The notes beneath the pieces are model-generated. The model ran no database searches, was not told the origin of the DNA, and was given only the letters and a program-made list of their open reading frames with translations. A stretch of DNA of 64,000 nt, taken from positions 310,001 through 374,000 of the forward strand of contig NZ_JIAD01000001.1 of NCBI RefSeq assembly GCF_000688015.1. Direction: 5' to 3'. The translations under genes were made by a program, and so were the position numbers. Each line of letters starts with the position of its first letter. Position 1 is the stretch's first letter. This document shows, one piece after another, positions 31,759 to 42,575 of the stretch. The stretch is from Eubacterium sp. AB3007. Its GTDB lineage: Bacteria; Bacillota; Clostridia; Peptostreptococcales; Anaerovoracaceae.

Positions 31759-32322
31759 ATGCTTTCGGCAAAAGAAGCAAGGCAGAAATTGATCGACGGG
31801 AACCAGGCATATATAGAGGCCAGAACAGGGCAGGGAGACATTTCCCCGGAAATCAGGCTGCAGACAGCGGAGAAGGGGCAGCATCCCTATGCGATCATCA
31901 TTACCTGCTCCGATTCCAGAGTGATCCCGGAGAGTATATTCTCTGCAGGGATCGGTGAGTTGTTCGTGATCCGGGTAGCCGGCAATGTGTTGGATAACCA
32001 TCAGCTTGGGAGTATCGAGTACGCGGCAGAACATCTTGGAACAAAACTGATCGTTATGATGGGGCATACCCGGTGTGGCGCAGTGGGCTCCGTGATCGCC
32101 GGACATTCCGGCGGGTTCATCGACTACATTCTGAAGGATATCTCGCTGGCCATCGGGGATGAGACAGATGATCAGAAGGCAAGCTGCCTGAACGTGATGC
32201 ACGGTGTAGAGCGGATCCGCCACGAACTTGCGATCCATCCCATCGAGGACGAAAAGGGCCTGGAGGTCGTGGGGGCTTTGTATCATGTGGAGGATGGAAG
32301 GGTGGAGTTTCTGCCGGAATAG
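31759..32322 (+). CDS. beta-class carbonic anhydrase
   Basis: 187 residues. Zinc ligands and the catalytic dyad are in ITCSDSRVIPE (Cys, Asp, Arg) and MGHTRCGAVG (His, Cys). It interconverts CO2 and bicarbonate in the cytoplasm, supplying bicarbonate for carboxylations. The ATG at 31759 follows a GAAGTGAGGTGACGAT region. It is packed nine bases after the VOC gene and 15 bases before a lipoprotein gene. Confidence 0.93.
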   Translation: MLSAKEARQKLIDGNQAYIEARTGQGDISPEIRLQTAEKGQHPYAIIITCSDSRVIPESIFSAGIGELFVIRVAGNVLDNHQLGSIEYAAEHLGTKLIVMMGHTRCGAVGSVIAGHSGGFIDYILKDISLAIGDETDDQKASCLNVMHGVERIRHELAIHPIEDEKGLEVVGALYHVEDGRVEFLPE

Positions 32323-32337
32323 TAGAGGAGGATTGCT

Positions 32338-33486
32338 ATGTTCAGTAGAGAGTGGAAGAAATGGATCCTGGCGATGACGGCTTTGTGTACGATGGCGCTG
32401 CTCGCTGCGGGATGCGGTGACAAGGAGTCGTTGACCGAAAAGACGTTCAAGTCGATCACCGAGAAGACGGGCGTTCACATGGAGGTGGAGCAGCTGGATA
32501 GCGGTTCCAGGACGATCATCGGAGTCGCCAAGAAGGGCGATCACCTGTATGCCAGCGTGGAAGCGGGTGGGCAGAAGGCGATCATACTCAGCGATGGAAG
32601 GACGATCACGACCCTTGATCCGGCCAGCAAGACCATGGTGAAGGAGGAAATCAACGAGGCGTATCAGAAGCAGCTTGACCAGATCGCCAGCGGCACGGAT
32701 GCCATCATGGCGGCGGGAGAGAGTGTCTCCGGCGACTACGAGGAGGGGAGCGTCAAGTATGATGGAGAAGAGTATGCCACAGAGACCTTCAGAGATGGCG
32801 AGGACGAGGCGGTGTTCGGTTACAAGGATGGCAAGCTGGGGTACTTTGCCCTGACCCGGGGTGGACAGAAGCAGGTCCTGAAGATCAACGCGCTGGATGG
32901 CGAGGTGGACGAGGCTTTGTTCCTGATACCGGAGGAGTACACTGCGGCTGGCAGGGAAGCGGCGCCTTCCAATACCAGGGAGGAGGGAAGTTACAAGTCT
33001 ATCGATGCGGTGGGAGCTTCCGTGGGATCCGCTGGCACCGGTACACCTTCCGGGAACTACGTGGAGGTGAATAACGATCGCGGCGGGTACTCCTTCCAGA
33101 TGGACAAAGCCTTCCAGAGCGAGATCCAGGAGGCACACAGTTATGTATACATCGAGAAGGGTAAGAAGGTTCCCCACTTTGACGTGGAGCCTATCTCTTT
33201 TGGCGGGGATCTGGATCAGTATTTTGACACACTGATCGAGAATCTGCTGAAGAGTCAGGAAAAGGAGATGTCCGTGAGACCTGTTCGAACACAGATATCT
33301 GTCAAGGGGATGAAGGTCAAGGGGATCGAATACATTCTGAAGACCGGAAACAGTGAGATGGTCTGCATGTTCTATGTATATCCGGCAGGAGAGAACTACT
33401 ACAAATTCGCCGGGTTCTACATCAAGGATGACATGACTACACCATATGCGTTGCAGCATGCGATGGAAACTTTCCGGACAGTCTGA
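32338..33486 (+). CDS. lipoprotein of unknown function
   Basis: 382 residues from the ATG at 32338 with GAGGAGGATTGCT before it. The N-terminus has a basic start, a hydrophobic core and the lipobox LLAAGCGDK, so Cys25 or so should be lipidated. The mature part looks like two related beta-rich halves separated by a Ser/Gly/Thr-rich linker (about residues 215-240), resembling LolA/LppX-like or DUF-type outer-surface proteins in architecture only. The function is unknown. It ends the operon that begins upstream; a strong promoter for ilvB follows. Confidence 0.75.
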   Translation: MFSREWKKWILAMTALCTMALLAAGCGDKESLTEKTFKSITEKTGVHMEVEQLDSGSRTIIGVAKKGDHLYASVEAGGQKAIILSDGRTITTLDPASKTMVKEEINEAYQKQLDQIASGTDAIMAAGESVSGDYEEGSVKYDGEEYATETFRDGEDEAVFGYKDGKLGYFALTRGGQKQVLKINALDGEVDEALFLIPEEYTAAGREAAPSNTREEGSYKSIDAVGASVGSAGTGTPSGNYVEVNNDRGGYSFQMDKAFQSEIQEAHSYVYIEKGKKVPHFDVEPISFGGDLDQYFDTLIENLLKSQEKEMSVRPVRTQISVKGMKVKGIEYILKTGNSEMVCMFYVYPAGENYYKFAGFYIKDDMTTPYALQHAMETFRTV

Positions 33487-33503
33487 GAGAGTGGGGATAT
33501 AAG

Positions 33504-33564
33504 TTGACTTTTTTTAGAAAAGGGCTATAATTGTCTTGACGCATTTTTGTGCGCGAAAGACAAT
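33504..33564 (+). promoter_or_regulatory. ilvB promoter with operator-like inverted repeat
   Basis: TTGACT (33504-33509), 16-base spacer, TATAAT (33526-33531). A perfect ATTGTCTT / AAGACAAT pair (33530-33537, 33557-33564) with an inner CGCA / TGCG begins at the -10 and covers the start of transcription. It could be a repressor site or a 5' hairpin. No T-box motif is present here. Confidence 0.6.
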
Positions 33565-33591
33565 AATTAGATGAGAGGAAGATAGATAACT

Positions 33592-35250
33592 ATGAGATTG
33601 ACAGGGTCACAGATCGTTCTGGAAGTCCTGCTGGATCACGGGGTGGATACGGTATTTGGATACCCCGGAGGCGCTGCGCTGAACATCTACGATGAACTAT
33701 ATAAGTACAGTGACAAGATCAAGCATGTGATGACTGCCCACGAGCAGGGGGCCTCCCATGCGGCAGACGGCTATGCCAGAGCGACAGGAAAGACAGGCGT
33801 GGTGTTCTCCACCAGTGGACCGGGTGCGACCAACCTGGTCACCGGAATCGCGACCGCTTATATGGACAGCGTACCTATGGTCGCGATTACCTCCAATGTT
33901 ACCAACGATCTGATCGGAAGAGATGCATTCCAGGAGATCTACATCGCCGGCATCACCATTCCAATCACCAAGATGAACTATTTCGTCAATGACATTGATA
34001 ATCTGGAGGATGCTCTTCGCAACGCTTTCCGTATCGCCAACAGTGGACGGAAAGGGCCGGTGCTGGTGGATATCACCAAGGATGTGACCGCTGCCAAAAC
34101 AGAGTTTACCAACAAGGCACCGTTGCCTCTGGATCCTAAACCGGAAGTCAGTGAGAAGCAACTGAAGGAGATCGTCAAGCTGATCAACAACGCAGAGAAG
34201 CCGGTGGCCTATATCGGTGGTGGCTGCGTGGCTTCGGATGCAGAGAAGGAAGTCAAAGAGCTTCTTCACAAGGCCGATATTCCTTCCGTTCATACGCTGA
34301 TGGCGGATGGTGTTGTCAGCTGTGAGGATGCACTGGATCTGGGGCTGGTAGGAATGCACGGAACAGTGGCTGCCAACCGAGCCATCGATCAGGCGGATCT
34401 GATCCTGGCACTGGGAGCCAGGTTCAGCGATCGGGTCGCTCTCAACACCAAGAAGTGGGGACGGCGAGCGAGGATCGTACAGGTGGATATCGACGCCAGT
34501 GAGATCGACAAGAATGTGGAGACCTACACCTGCTGTGTTGCTGATGTGAAGGATTTCCTGACCCAGGCGCTTCCGGACGTGGCCAAGACGACTCATCCGG
34601 AATGGCATGACCGGGTCACTGCCTGGAAACAGAAGGTACTTCCACGGACCATGGATCACGGGACGGATCCGATGGAGATCCTGCATACCATTTCGGATAT
34701 GTGTGATGAGGACACCATTTATGTGACGGATGTGGGGCAGCACCAGATGTGGTCAGCCCAGTATCTGCATATGAGGAAACCAAAGAAATTCCTGACCAGT
34801 GGAGGTCTGGGGACCATGGGTTATGGATACGGGGCTGCGATCGGCGCCAAGATCGGACAGCCGGATTGCAGAGTCGTGCATCTGACAGGAGACGGATCCT
34901 TCCACATGAACCTGAACGAGGCCTGCACGGCGGTCAGCCAGAACCTGCCGATCATCACTGTGATCTTCAACAATACAGTGCTCGGTATGGTGTATCAGTG
35001 GCAGACCATCTTCTATGATCGGAGGTACTCCAGTACCATGCCGGCAAGGAAGACAGACTACGTGAAACTGGCAGAGGGCTTTGGTGCCAAGGGATACCAT
35101 ACGGAGAGCCTGGAGGAGTTCCGGGCAGCCATGGAAGAGGCCATGAAGGTCGATGGACCGGTGTGGATCGAGGTCATGATCGAACCGGAGGAGAGGGTGC
35201 TCCCTATGATTCCGGGCGGCAAGACTGTGGAAGAGATCATTTTGGATTAG
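33592..35250 (+). CDS. ilvB: acetolactate synthase, large subunit
   Basis: 552 residues. The thiamine diphosphate Glu is in TAHEQGASHAADGYARATG. The FAD region includes ALGARFSDRVAL, and the cofactor Mg site is GDGSFHMNLNEACTA with the downstream IFNN. It condenses two pyruvates to 2-acetolactate, the first common step of valine, leucine and isoleucine synthesis. It is followed after nine bases by ilvN and then ilvC and ilvD, giving a complete core pathway short of the final transaminase. Confidence 0.96.
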   Translation: MRLTGSQIVLEVLLDHGVDTVFGYPGGAALNIYDELYKYSDKIKHVMTAHEQGASHAADGYARATGKTGVVFSTSGPGATNLVTGIATAYMDSVPMVAITSNVTNDLIGRDAFQEIYIAGITIPITKMNYFVNDIDNLEDALRNAFRIANSGRKGPVLVDITKDVTAAKTEFTNKAPLPLDPKPEVSEKQLKEIVKLINNAEKPVAYIGGGCVASDAEKEVKELLHKADIPSVHTLMADGVVSCEDALDLGLVGMHGTVAANRAIDQADLILALGARFSDRVALNTKKWGRRARIVQVDIDASEIDKNVETYTCCVADVKDFLTQALPDVAKTTHPEWHDRVTAWKQKVLPRTMDHGTDPMEILHTISDMCDEDTIYVTDVGQHQMWSAQYLHMRKPKKFLTSGGLGTMGYGYGAAIGAKIGQPDCRVVHLTGDGSFHMNLNEACTAVSQNLPIITVIFNNTVLGMVYQWQTIFYDRRYSSTMPARKTDYVKLAEGFGAKGYHTESLEEFRAAMEEAMKVDGPVWIEVMIEPEERVLPMIPGGKTVEEIILD

Positions 35251-35259
35251 GAGGACGCG

Positions 35260-36812
<1,553 letters not shown>

Positions 36813-36817
36813 CATGA

Positions 36818-37040
36818 CCTAACCCGATCGCTGCGAGCACAGCGATGCAGGGATCGTAGGTAGGTCAGCCGCGAGGGACGCCCGAGAACGCAAGCAGAGC
36901 GAAGCGTGATCGGATGCGGCCTACCGCGCGATGAGTTTGCGGAGCAAATGGATGGTAGGTCAGCCGCGAGGGACGCCCGAGAACGCAAGCAGAGCGAAGC
37001 GTGATCGGACGCGGCCTACCGCGCGATGACCTAACCCGAG
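36818..37040 (+). repeat. palindromic repeat family, tandem copies in the ilvC-ilvD gap
   Basis: CCTAACCCGA (36818) leads into an ATCGCTG / CAGCGAT hairpin. Two 76-base direct copies follow, 36859-36934 and 36954-37029, that differ at one base; each begins GGTAGGTCAGCCGCGAGG and ends GCCTACCGCGCGATGA, with GTAGG / CCTAC closing stems. A partial CCTAACCCGA appears again at 37029. Related to the unit at 22721. Confidence 0.85.
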
Positions 37041-37065
37041 CACAGCGATGCAATATATGTAGAAT

Positions 37066-37445
37066 GATTGCGGGCGGACGTTGTCCGCCCGCAGCGTGTA
37101 GACAAATCTCCTGCTTACGAGGGAGTCAAGTAATTCGTAAGGTGATATGTGGAATGATTATTCCGACGTTTTCAACGTTTTTGGAGTACAAAGCTGATAT
37201 GTAGAATTATTGTCTCTGTTTCTTCAACATTTTCAGGGTTCTATGGGTAATCTGTGGAATTCCTCGGCTGAATTACTCCACATCTTCAGGGATCCAAAGG
37301 CAGTATGTGGAATTATCATCGTGTGGAAGTTGTGAGAGTCGTAAGTTCAGTATCTATCTACCGACTTCCCCAGGCGGACAGCCGCCGGTTGAGTATGACT
37401 TTGTCTACAGTCTGAGGGCGGACGCTGTCCGCCCGTGCTTTGTAG
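37066..37445 (-). repeat. non-coding repeat element, copy B (inverted), between ilvC and ilvD
   Basis: Both ends carry hairpins with the same stem: GCGGGCGGAC / GTCCGCCCGC (37070-37092) and GGGCGGAC / GTCCGCCC (37416-37434), each next to GTAGACAAA or its complement. Read on the - strand the inner blocks match copy A in order: GTCGGTAGATAG, a first unit with a hairpin, then AATTCCACA-type units at about 52-53 bp spacing (on the + strand TGTGGAATT-like sites at 37306, 37253, 37200 and 37148), then CTCCCTCGTAAGCAGG. Copy B has three units against six in copy A. It ends about ten bases before the ilvD ribosome binding site. Confidence 0.85.
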
Positions 37446-37457
37446 AAGGAGAATAGC

Positions 37458-39122
37458 ATGAGAAGAAGTGATAACGTAACAAAGGGCGTGGAACGTGCTC
37501 CTATGCGGAGTCTGTTCTACGCCATGGGATACACCAAGGAAGAACTGGACCGTCCACTGATCGGCGTCGTGTCCGCTCATAGCGAGATCGTTCCGGGACA
37601 CATCCATCTGGACAAGATCACCGAAGCCGTCAAGGCCGGTGTACGTATGGCCGGCGGCACCCCCATCATGGTACCGGCCATCGGTGTCTGCGATGGTATT
37701 GCCATGGGACACATAGGCATGAAATATTCTCTGCCGAGCAGAGAACTGATCGCTGACAGTGTGGAGACCATGGCCAACGCCCACCAGTTCGACGGGCTGG
37801 TGCTGGTCCCTAACTGTGACAAGATCGTGCCAGGTATGGTAATGGGAGCATGCCGCCTGGATATCCCGGCAGTCGTATGCTCCGGTGGGCCCATGCTCAG
37901 CGGCGTGGTAGCAGGTACAGAGACGTCTTTGTCCAAGATGTTCGAAGCCGTTGGAGCAAGGAAGGCAGATATTATCGATGACGAAGGTCTGCTGGAGTTT
38001 GAACAGAACGTCTGTCCGGGATGTGGATCGTGCTCCGGCATGTATACCGCCAACAGCATGAACTGTCTGTGCGAAGCCATCGGTATCGCGCTGCCTGGCA
38101 ACGGCACCATTCCGGCTGTCCACAGCGGCAGGATCATGCTGGCTAAGCACGCTGGCATGGCGATCATGAATCTGGTAGAGAAGGGTATCACCGCCCGCCA
38201 GATCATCAACGAGAAGTCCATCCGCAACGCTCTGGCCTGTGACATGGCACTGGGTTGCTCCTCCAACTCTGTGCTGCACCTTCTGGCCATTGCCAATGAG
38301 GCCGGTGTGGAGTTGAACATGGAGATCTTCAACGAAATGAGTGGAAAGACCCCGAATCTGTGCCATCTGGCACCGGCCGGCGGCACCCACATGCATGACC
38401 TGAACGCTGCAGGCGGCGTTCAGGCGGTGATCGCAGAACTGAACAAGAAGGGTCTGATCGATACTTCCCTGATCACGGCCAGCGGGCTGACCGTAGGGGA
38501 GAACATTGCCGAGGCATATGTCAAGACCGATGCCATACGTTCCGTGGACAATCCCTACAGTGAGACCGGCGGTCTCGCCATCATGTGGGGGAACATTGCC
38601 CAGGAGGGCAGCGTGGTCAAGCGTAGCGCGGTGGCACCGGAGATGCTGACCCATACAGGACCTGCCCGTGTGTATGACGGCGAGGAGGAAGCCATTGCGG
38701 ACATCTACGCCGGTAAGATCAAGGACGGCGATGTGGTGGTCATCCGCTACGAAGGCCCCAAGGGAGGTCCCGGCATGCGGGAGATGCTGAATCCTACCAG
38801 CGCCCTGGCAGGCATGAAACTGGACAAGACCGTGGCGCTGATCACCGACGGACGTTTCAGCGGAGCAAGCCGCGGGGCTTCCATCGGGCACGTCTGCCCA
38901 GAGGCAGCCAGCGGCGGCAATATCGGTCTGCTGCAGGAGGGAGACATCATCGAGATCGATATCCCCGCCGGTAAGCTGAATGCCCAGGTTTCTGATGAGG
39001 AGTTCGCCAGACGCCGGGCCGCTTATGTTGCACCGGAGCCGAAGGTCCGCCATGGCTGGCTGTACAGATACAGCAAGCTGGTTGGCCCGTCCTGCAAGGG
39101 CGCGGTGATGTCTGAGGAGTAG
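37458..39122 (+). CDS. ilvD: dihydroxy-acid dehydratase
   Basis: 554 residues. Iron-sulfur cysteines are in [28 protein letters not shown] and the later GCSSNS region. The C-terminus holds the [10 protein letters not shown] active-site loop. It dehydrates dihydroxy-acids to 2-keto acids in branched-chain amino acid synthesis. ATG at 37458 has AGAAGGAGAATAGC upstream, immediately after repeat element B. Whether it is read from the ilvB promoter through the repeats or from a promoter inside them is not clear. Confidence 0.95.
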   Translation: MRRSDNVTKGVERAPMRSLFYAMGYTKEELDRPLIGVVSAHSEIVPGHIHLDKITEAVKAGVRMAGGTPIMVPAIGVCDGIAMGHIGMKYSLPSRELIADSVETMANAHQFDGLVLVPNCDKIVPGMVMGACRLDIPAVVCSGGPMLSGVVAGTETSLSKMFEAVGARKADIIDDEGLLEFEQNVCPGCGSCSGMYTANSMNCLCEAIGIALPGNGTIPAVHSGRIMLAKHAGMAIMNLVEKGITARQIINEKSIRNALACDMALGCSSNSVLHLLAIANEAGVELNMEIFNEMSGKTPNLCHLAPAGGTHMHDLNAAGGVQAVIAELNKKGLIDTSLITASGLTVGENIAEAYVKTDAIRSVDNPYSETGGLAIMWGNIAQEGSVVKRSAVAPEMLTHTGPARVYDGEEEAIADIYAGKIKDGDVVVIRYEGPKGGPGMREMLNPTSALAGMKLDKTVALITDGRFSGASRGASIGHVCPEAASGGNIGLLQEGDIIEIDIPAGKLNAQVSDEEFARRRAAYVAPEPKVRHGWLYRYSKLVGPSCKGAVMSEE

Positions 39123-39151
39123 TGACAGGACAAAGCAATATGCGTCAGAAC

Positions 39152-39181
39152 AGAGAACTGTCTCACCTGAGACAGTTCTCT
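39152..39181 (+). terminator. hairpin after ilvD
   Basis: AGAGAACTGTCTC, ACCT, GAGACAGTTCTCT: a perfect 13-bp stem, but without a T run directly after it. It may terminate weakly or protect the ilv mRNA 3' end. Confidence 0.55.
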
Positions 39182-39194
39182 GCAGTATTGGGAT

Positions 39195-39222
39195 TTGCTT
39201 TTTTTGCATTTTTTGATATAAT
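39195..39222 (+). promoter_or_regulatory. promoter of the LtaS-like gene
   Basis: TTGCTT (39195-39200), 16-base spacer, TATAAT (39217-39222). Confidence 0.6.
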
Positions 39223-39264
39223 GTTTCTTTGGATATACGCATTATGCAGTTGCGAGGTGAAAGT

Positions 39265-41952
39265 TTGAAAATAGACAACATATACGAGAGCAAGAGAAGT
39301 TTTATATGGAAGATCATCCTGTGTCTGGTGCTGATCGGGGTACTGGGGTTTATCATGTCTCAGAAATCAAACTTCCTGAAGAATGACCAGTATCTGAATG
39401 ACGAGAAGCTGGCCTACATCCATCAGGGGGATGTGAACGACGAGCACAGGCACCCGACAGGGAAGGTGAAGTCCGATCAGGATCTGTATCGCTACCAGTT
39501 CCGGACGGAGAACAAGCTGTCCATGCAGGGGACCAAAACCCTGAAACAACGCTTTGTGGCTCAGGACAAGCGACTTTCCGAAGTGCGGCTGGTCTTCAAC
39601 AACCCGCTGAGTTACAAGAGCACCGGCGAGGTAAGCGTCATCATTCAGGACGAAAATGGGAAGAAGGTAGTGGATGCCAAACTGCCCACTAACATGGTGG
39701 CGCACAACGCGGTGACCCGGTTCTCCTTCAGCGGAGACACCATCGACCTGAACGCCAAGGGAACACTGAACTGGCTGAACAATGACAAGAACAAGCAGGG
39801 TACCAGGGTCACTGTGGGTAACGTCTATTACGTCGTGCTGCAGACCAAGGGACTGAACGAGACCGCACCATTTGACGTCTACCTCTGTAACGAGAAGGTA
39901 GACGATGAGAACGTCCTGACACTGGATGGGAAGAAACTGGCGGGGCAGCACCTGTTCGCGGCTAACGTTTACAGGCATTTTACCTACACCGTGTTCACAT
40001 TCTTCATCCTGGCGGTGATCTTCACCTGTGTGCTGATCCTGATCCCGCTGAACAAGGTGGAGGATCGTCTGAACAGACGTCGTGAGCCGAAGGGCAAGAA
40101 GCCGTTGAATCTGAACGTGCTCCTCTCCAGGATCATGTTCTTCCTGAGTCCGTTTGCGTCCTTCTACATCATCTGCAAAATCTCCGGAAGGCCGGTTCTC
40201 AGCGTGTTCCGACTGCTGTTCCGATTTGATGGGCTGCTGAACATGATGATCATCGGATGCATCTGGTTCGTGGTCTATGCGATCTGTAACAGGACCAAGT
40301 ACACGTCTGTGATCCTGACGCTGATCACCTTCTTGTTCGGTCTGGCCAACTATATGCTCCTGGTGTTCCGCAACTCGCCGCTGATCCCCACGGATATTAC
40401 CGCGTGGGAGACCGGCCTGCAGGTGGTGGGCAGCTACAGCCTCACCTTCAACAAAGCCATGCTCTGGGGGATCCTGCTCTCGGCGATATGGATCTGCCTG
40501 GCCCTTTCCCTGAAGAGTTACAAGGGTCTTCCCTGGAAGAAGCGAATCGCTGTGATCCTGCTGGCGTGCGCGTGGGTGTATGCGGTGGATTATGTGATCT
40601 TTGAGAGCGACATCATCGAGAAGCATGACATCCGTCTCACCAACTTCAAACCCAAGAAGAAATACAAGAAATACGGATACTATCTGTCCTTCATGATCAT
40701 GGCCCGCAACTCCGTGGTCCAGAAGCCGGATGGGTATTCGCCGGAGGCGGCGAAGGAGATTGCCGACAGGTACCAGTCCGATCCTGCGACCAAGGTGACT
40801 GCGGTCACAAAGCAAACGCCCAACATTATCGTGGTCATGAACGAGGCGTATTCGGATCTCTCTGTCCACAAGGGACTGGAGACGAACATTCCGTACATGC
40901 CGTATTTCAACAGTATCAAGAAGAACACGGTGCGGGGGACACTGCACATGTCCGTGCTGGGCGGCTCCACCGCCAACTCGGAATTTGAGTTCCTGACGGG
41001 GCACACCATGCAGTTCCTGCCCTTCCACTCACTGCCGTATATCGGCATCATGAAAGAGAACGAGCCGATCCCGTCCATGACCTGGGATTTGCGGTCCGAA
41101 GGCTACTCCGGATTGACAGCTTTCCATCCGGGCATGCGGAACTCCTACCACCGGAACCTGGTCTACCCGGATCTGGGTTTTGAGAAGCACATCGCTGTGG
41201 AGGATCTGGGCGATCATGACACTATTCGGGCTTATGCCACAGACGCCTTTGACTTCGAAGTTTTGGAGAAGGATTACGAGGAGACCCGGAAGAAGAGCAA
41301 GCTGCCTTACTACATGTTCAACGTGACCATCCAGAATCACGGTGGCTACAAACTGTCTGAGGGCGTGATCCAGCCGAAGAAGGTACAGATCACCAGCAAT
41401 AGCGCCCGGGAAGAGCAGGCAGAGCAGTATCTGAACCTGATCAAGATCACCGACGAGGCCATGCCGCAACTGTTCGACTACTTCAGCAAGGTGAAAGAAC
41501 CGACCATTATCATCTGGTTCGGCGATCACCAGCCACGGCTTGGAAACAGCTTCTACAACAGTCTCTACGGCAAGAGCGAAGAGAAGATGAACATCGAGGA
41601 GATCGAGAAGAAGTATCAGGTACCGTTCCTCATCTGGCACAACTACGACTACAAGGCAGAGGAGGGACTGGACATGAGCGCCAACTACCTGAAGGCGTAC
41701 CTGAAGCAGCAGACCGGTCTGCCCATGACAGGGTATGATAAGTACCTGATGGATCTGCGGAAGGATGTCCCGGTGATCTCCGATATCTGCTACAAAGACA
41801 GCACCGGCAAGATGTATAAGCCGGACGAAGAGACAGCCGTCAGTCCGAAGATCGAGGAGTACAAGAAGCTTCAGTACAACGGTTTGATCGATGGAAAGAA
41901 CAGACTGAGCGAGTTCTTCTACCTGAAGGGCGCGAAGGACCCGGCGGAATAA
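39265..41952 (+). CDS. LTA synthase/sulfatase-family phosphoglycerol transferase
   Basis: I prefer the TTG at 39265 (GAGGTGA upstream, 895 residues) to the ATG at 39229, which lies only six bases after the -10. One N-terminal membrane helix is followed by an extracellular domain of about 200 residues, then a further set of membrane helices, then an extracellular alkaline-phosphatase-like sulfatase domain. Its catalytic region is GGSTANSEFEFLTG (the Thr or Ser is the probable nucleophile) and later FNVTIQNHGGY and IIWFGDHQPRLG. The family polymerises glycerophosphate onto lipids or modifies glycans. The extra extracellular domain at the N-terminus is absent in classic LtaS and suggests a variant role. 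Confidence 0.85.
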   Translation: MKIDNIYESKRSFIWKIILCLVLIGVLGFIMSQKSNFLKNDQYLNDEKLAYIHQGDVNDEHRHPTGKVKSDQDLYRYQFRTENKLSMQGTKTLKQRFVAQDKRLSEVRLVFNNPLSYKSTGEVSVIIQDENGKKVVDAKLPTNMVAHNAVTRFSFSGDTIDLNAKGTLNWLNNDKNKQGTRVTVGNVYYVVLQTKGLNETAPFDVYLCNEKVDDENVLTLDGKKLAGQHLFAANVYRHFTYTVFTFFILAVIFTCVLILIPLNKVEDRLNRRREPKGKKPLNLNVLLSRIMFFLSPFASFYIICKISGRPVLSVFRLLFRFDGLLNMMIIGCIWFVVYAICNRTKYTSVILTLITFLFGLANYMLLVFRNSPLIPTDITAWETGLQVVGSYSLTFNKAMLWGILLSAIWICLALSLKSYKGLPWKKRIAVILLACAWVYAVDYVIFESDIIEKHDIRLTNFKPKKKYKKYGYYLSFMIMARNSVVQKPDGYSPEAAKEIADRYQSDPATKVTAVTKQTPNIIVVMNEAYSDLSVHKGLETNIPYMPYFNSIKKNTVRGTLHMSVLGGSTANSEFEFLTGHTMQFLPFHSLPYIGIMKENEPIPSMTWDLRSEGYSGLTAFHPGMRNSYHRNLVYPDLGFEKHIAVEDLGDHDTIRAYATDAFDFEVLEKDYEETRKKSKLPYYMFNVTIQNHGGYKLSEGVIQPKKVQITSNSAREEQAEQYLNLIKITDEAMPQLFDYFSKVKEPTIIIWFGDHQPRLGNSFYNSLYGKSEEKMNIEEIEKKYQVPFLIWHNYDYKAEEGLDMSANYLKAYLKQQTGLPMTGYDKYLMDLRKDVPVISDICYKDSTGKMYKPDEETAVSPKIEEYKKLQYNGLIDGKNRLSEFFYLKGAKDPAE

Positions 41953-41953
41953 G

Positions 41954-42003
41954 AAAAAGGGGACAGACACACAAGGCGTGTGCGTCTGCCCCCCCCTTTT
42001 TTT
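41954..42003 (+). terminator. terminator after the LtaS-like gene
   Basis: AAAAAGGGGaCAGACaCAC pairs with GTGTGcGTCTGcCCCC, followed by a run of eight Ts. Confidence 0.75.
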
Positions 42004-42272
42004 ACCTATTGGGATTCAGAGTCTTTTTTTGGTTCTGTGGTTTCTGCCCTTTCTTCTGTAACGTCTAAAAAACAAGGCTGCTGCTCTGGGTGTATCAATA
42101 CACTTTCAGGCAACAGCCTCGTAAGTTTTTGAAGGCTGGAGCAAGCTCCAGTATACTTCGAAAAACGGAGAGGGCAATGAATAAAATTACATAAATAATA
42201 ATACATTGTCCTGTATGTTTTGTCAATACTATTCTTGAAAAAATTGGGCTCCATGGGATCACAATTTCCCTC
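42004..42272. other. intergenic region with two inverted repeats
   Basis: A long imperfect stem AAGGCTGCTG ... CAACAGCCT encloses GGGTGTAT / ATACACT (42075-42120). A second, GCTGGAGC / GCTCCAG (about 42137-42152), follows. The rest is A/T-rich. The 90-codon frame on the - strand at 42006-42278 has no credible start site. I see no gene. Confidence 0.4.
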
Positions 42273-42300
42273 TTGCATACATTGGAATATGTGTTACAAT
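42273..42300 (+). promoter_or_regulatory. promoter of the valS T-box leader
   Basis: TTGCAT (42273-42278), 16-base spacer, TACAAT (42295-42300). Confidence 0.65.
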
Positions 42301-42309
42301 AGTAGGGTA

Positions 42310-42525
42310 ATTGCATAGAACGTTGAGGAAGAGGAGTACGCAGAGAACCCTGTACAGAGAGTGGCATCCGTGGCTGAGAGGTGCCGAAGGCAGTGACTGC
42401 GGAAGGTCGCTTCGGAGTTCAGTTGGTTGAATGAGAGCCGGATCGCACTGCTTTGTGCACCGGAAGCAAGGTGGTACCGCGGAGATATTTCGTCCTTTGC
42501 ACATTGGGTGCAGAGGACTTTTTTT
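42310..42525 (+). ncRNA. T-box riboswitch upstream of valS
   Basis: The T-box core CAAGGTGGTACCGCGG is at 42467-42482. The attenuator hairpin GTCCTTTGCAC (42492-42502) / GTGCAGAGGAC (42508-42518) with seven Ts follows. By context it senses uncharged tRNA-Val. I did not assign the specifier. Confidence 0.92.
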
Positions 42526-42575
42526 GAGGAAAGACTGTGCGCCATCGAGAATACACTTATAAGAAAGGATAGAGA

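Noticed and set aside
37347-39356. 669-codon - strand frame opposite ilvD
   Set aside because: Antisense shadow; its ends lie in repeat and promoter sequence.
42006-42278. 90-codon - strand gene after the LtaS-like gene
   Set aside because: No ribosome binding site, overlaps the valS promoter side, and its sequence covers inverted repeats.
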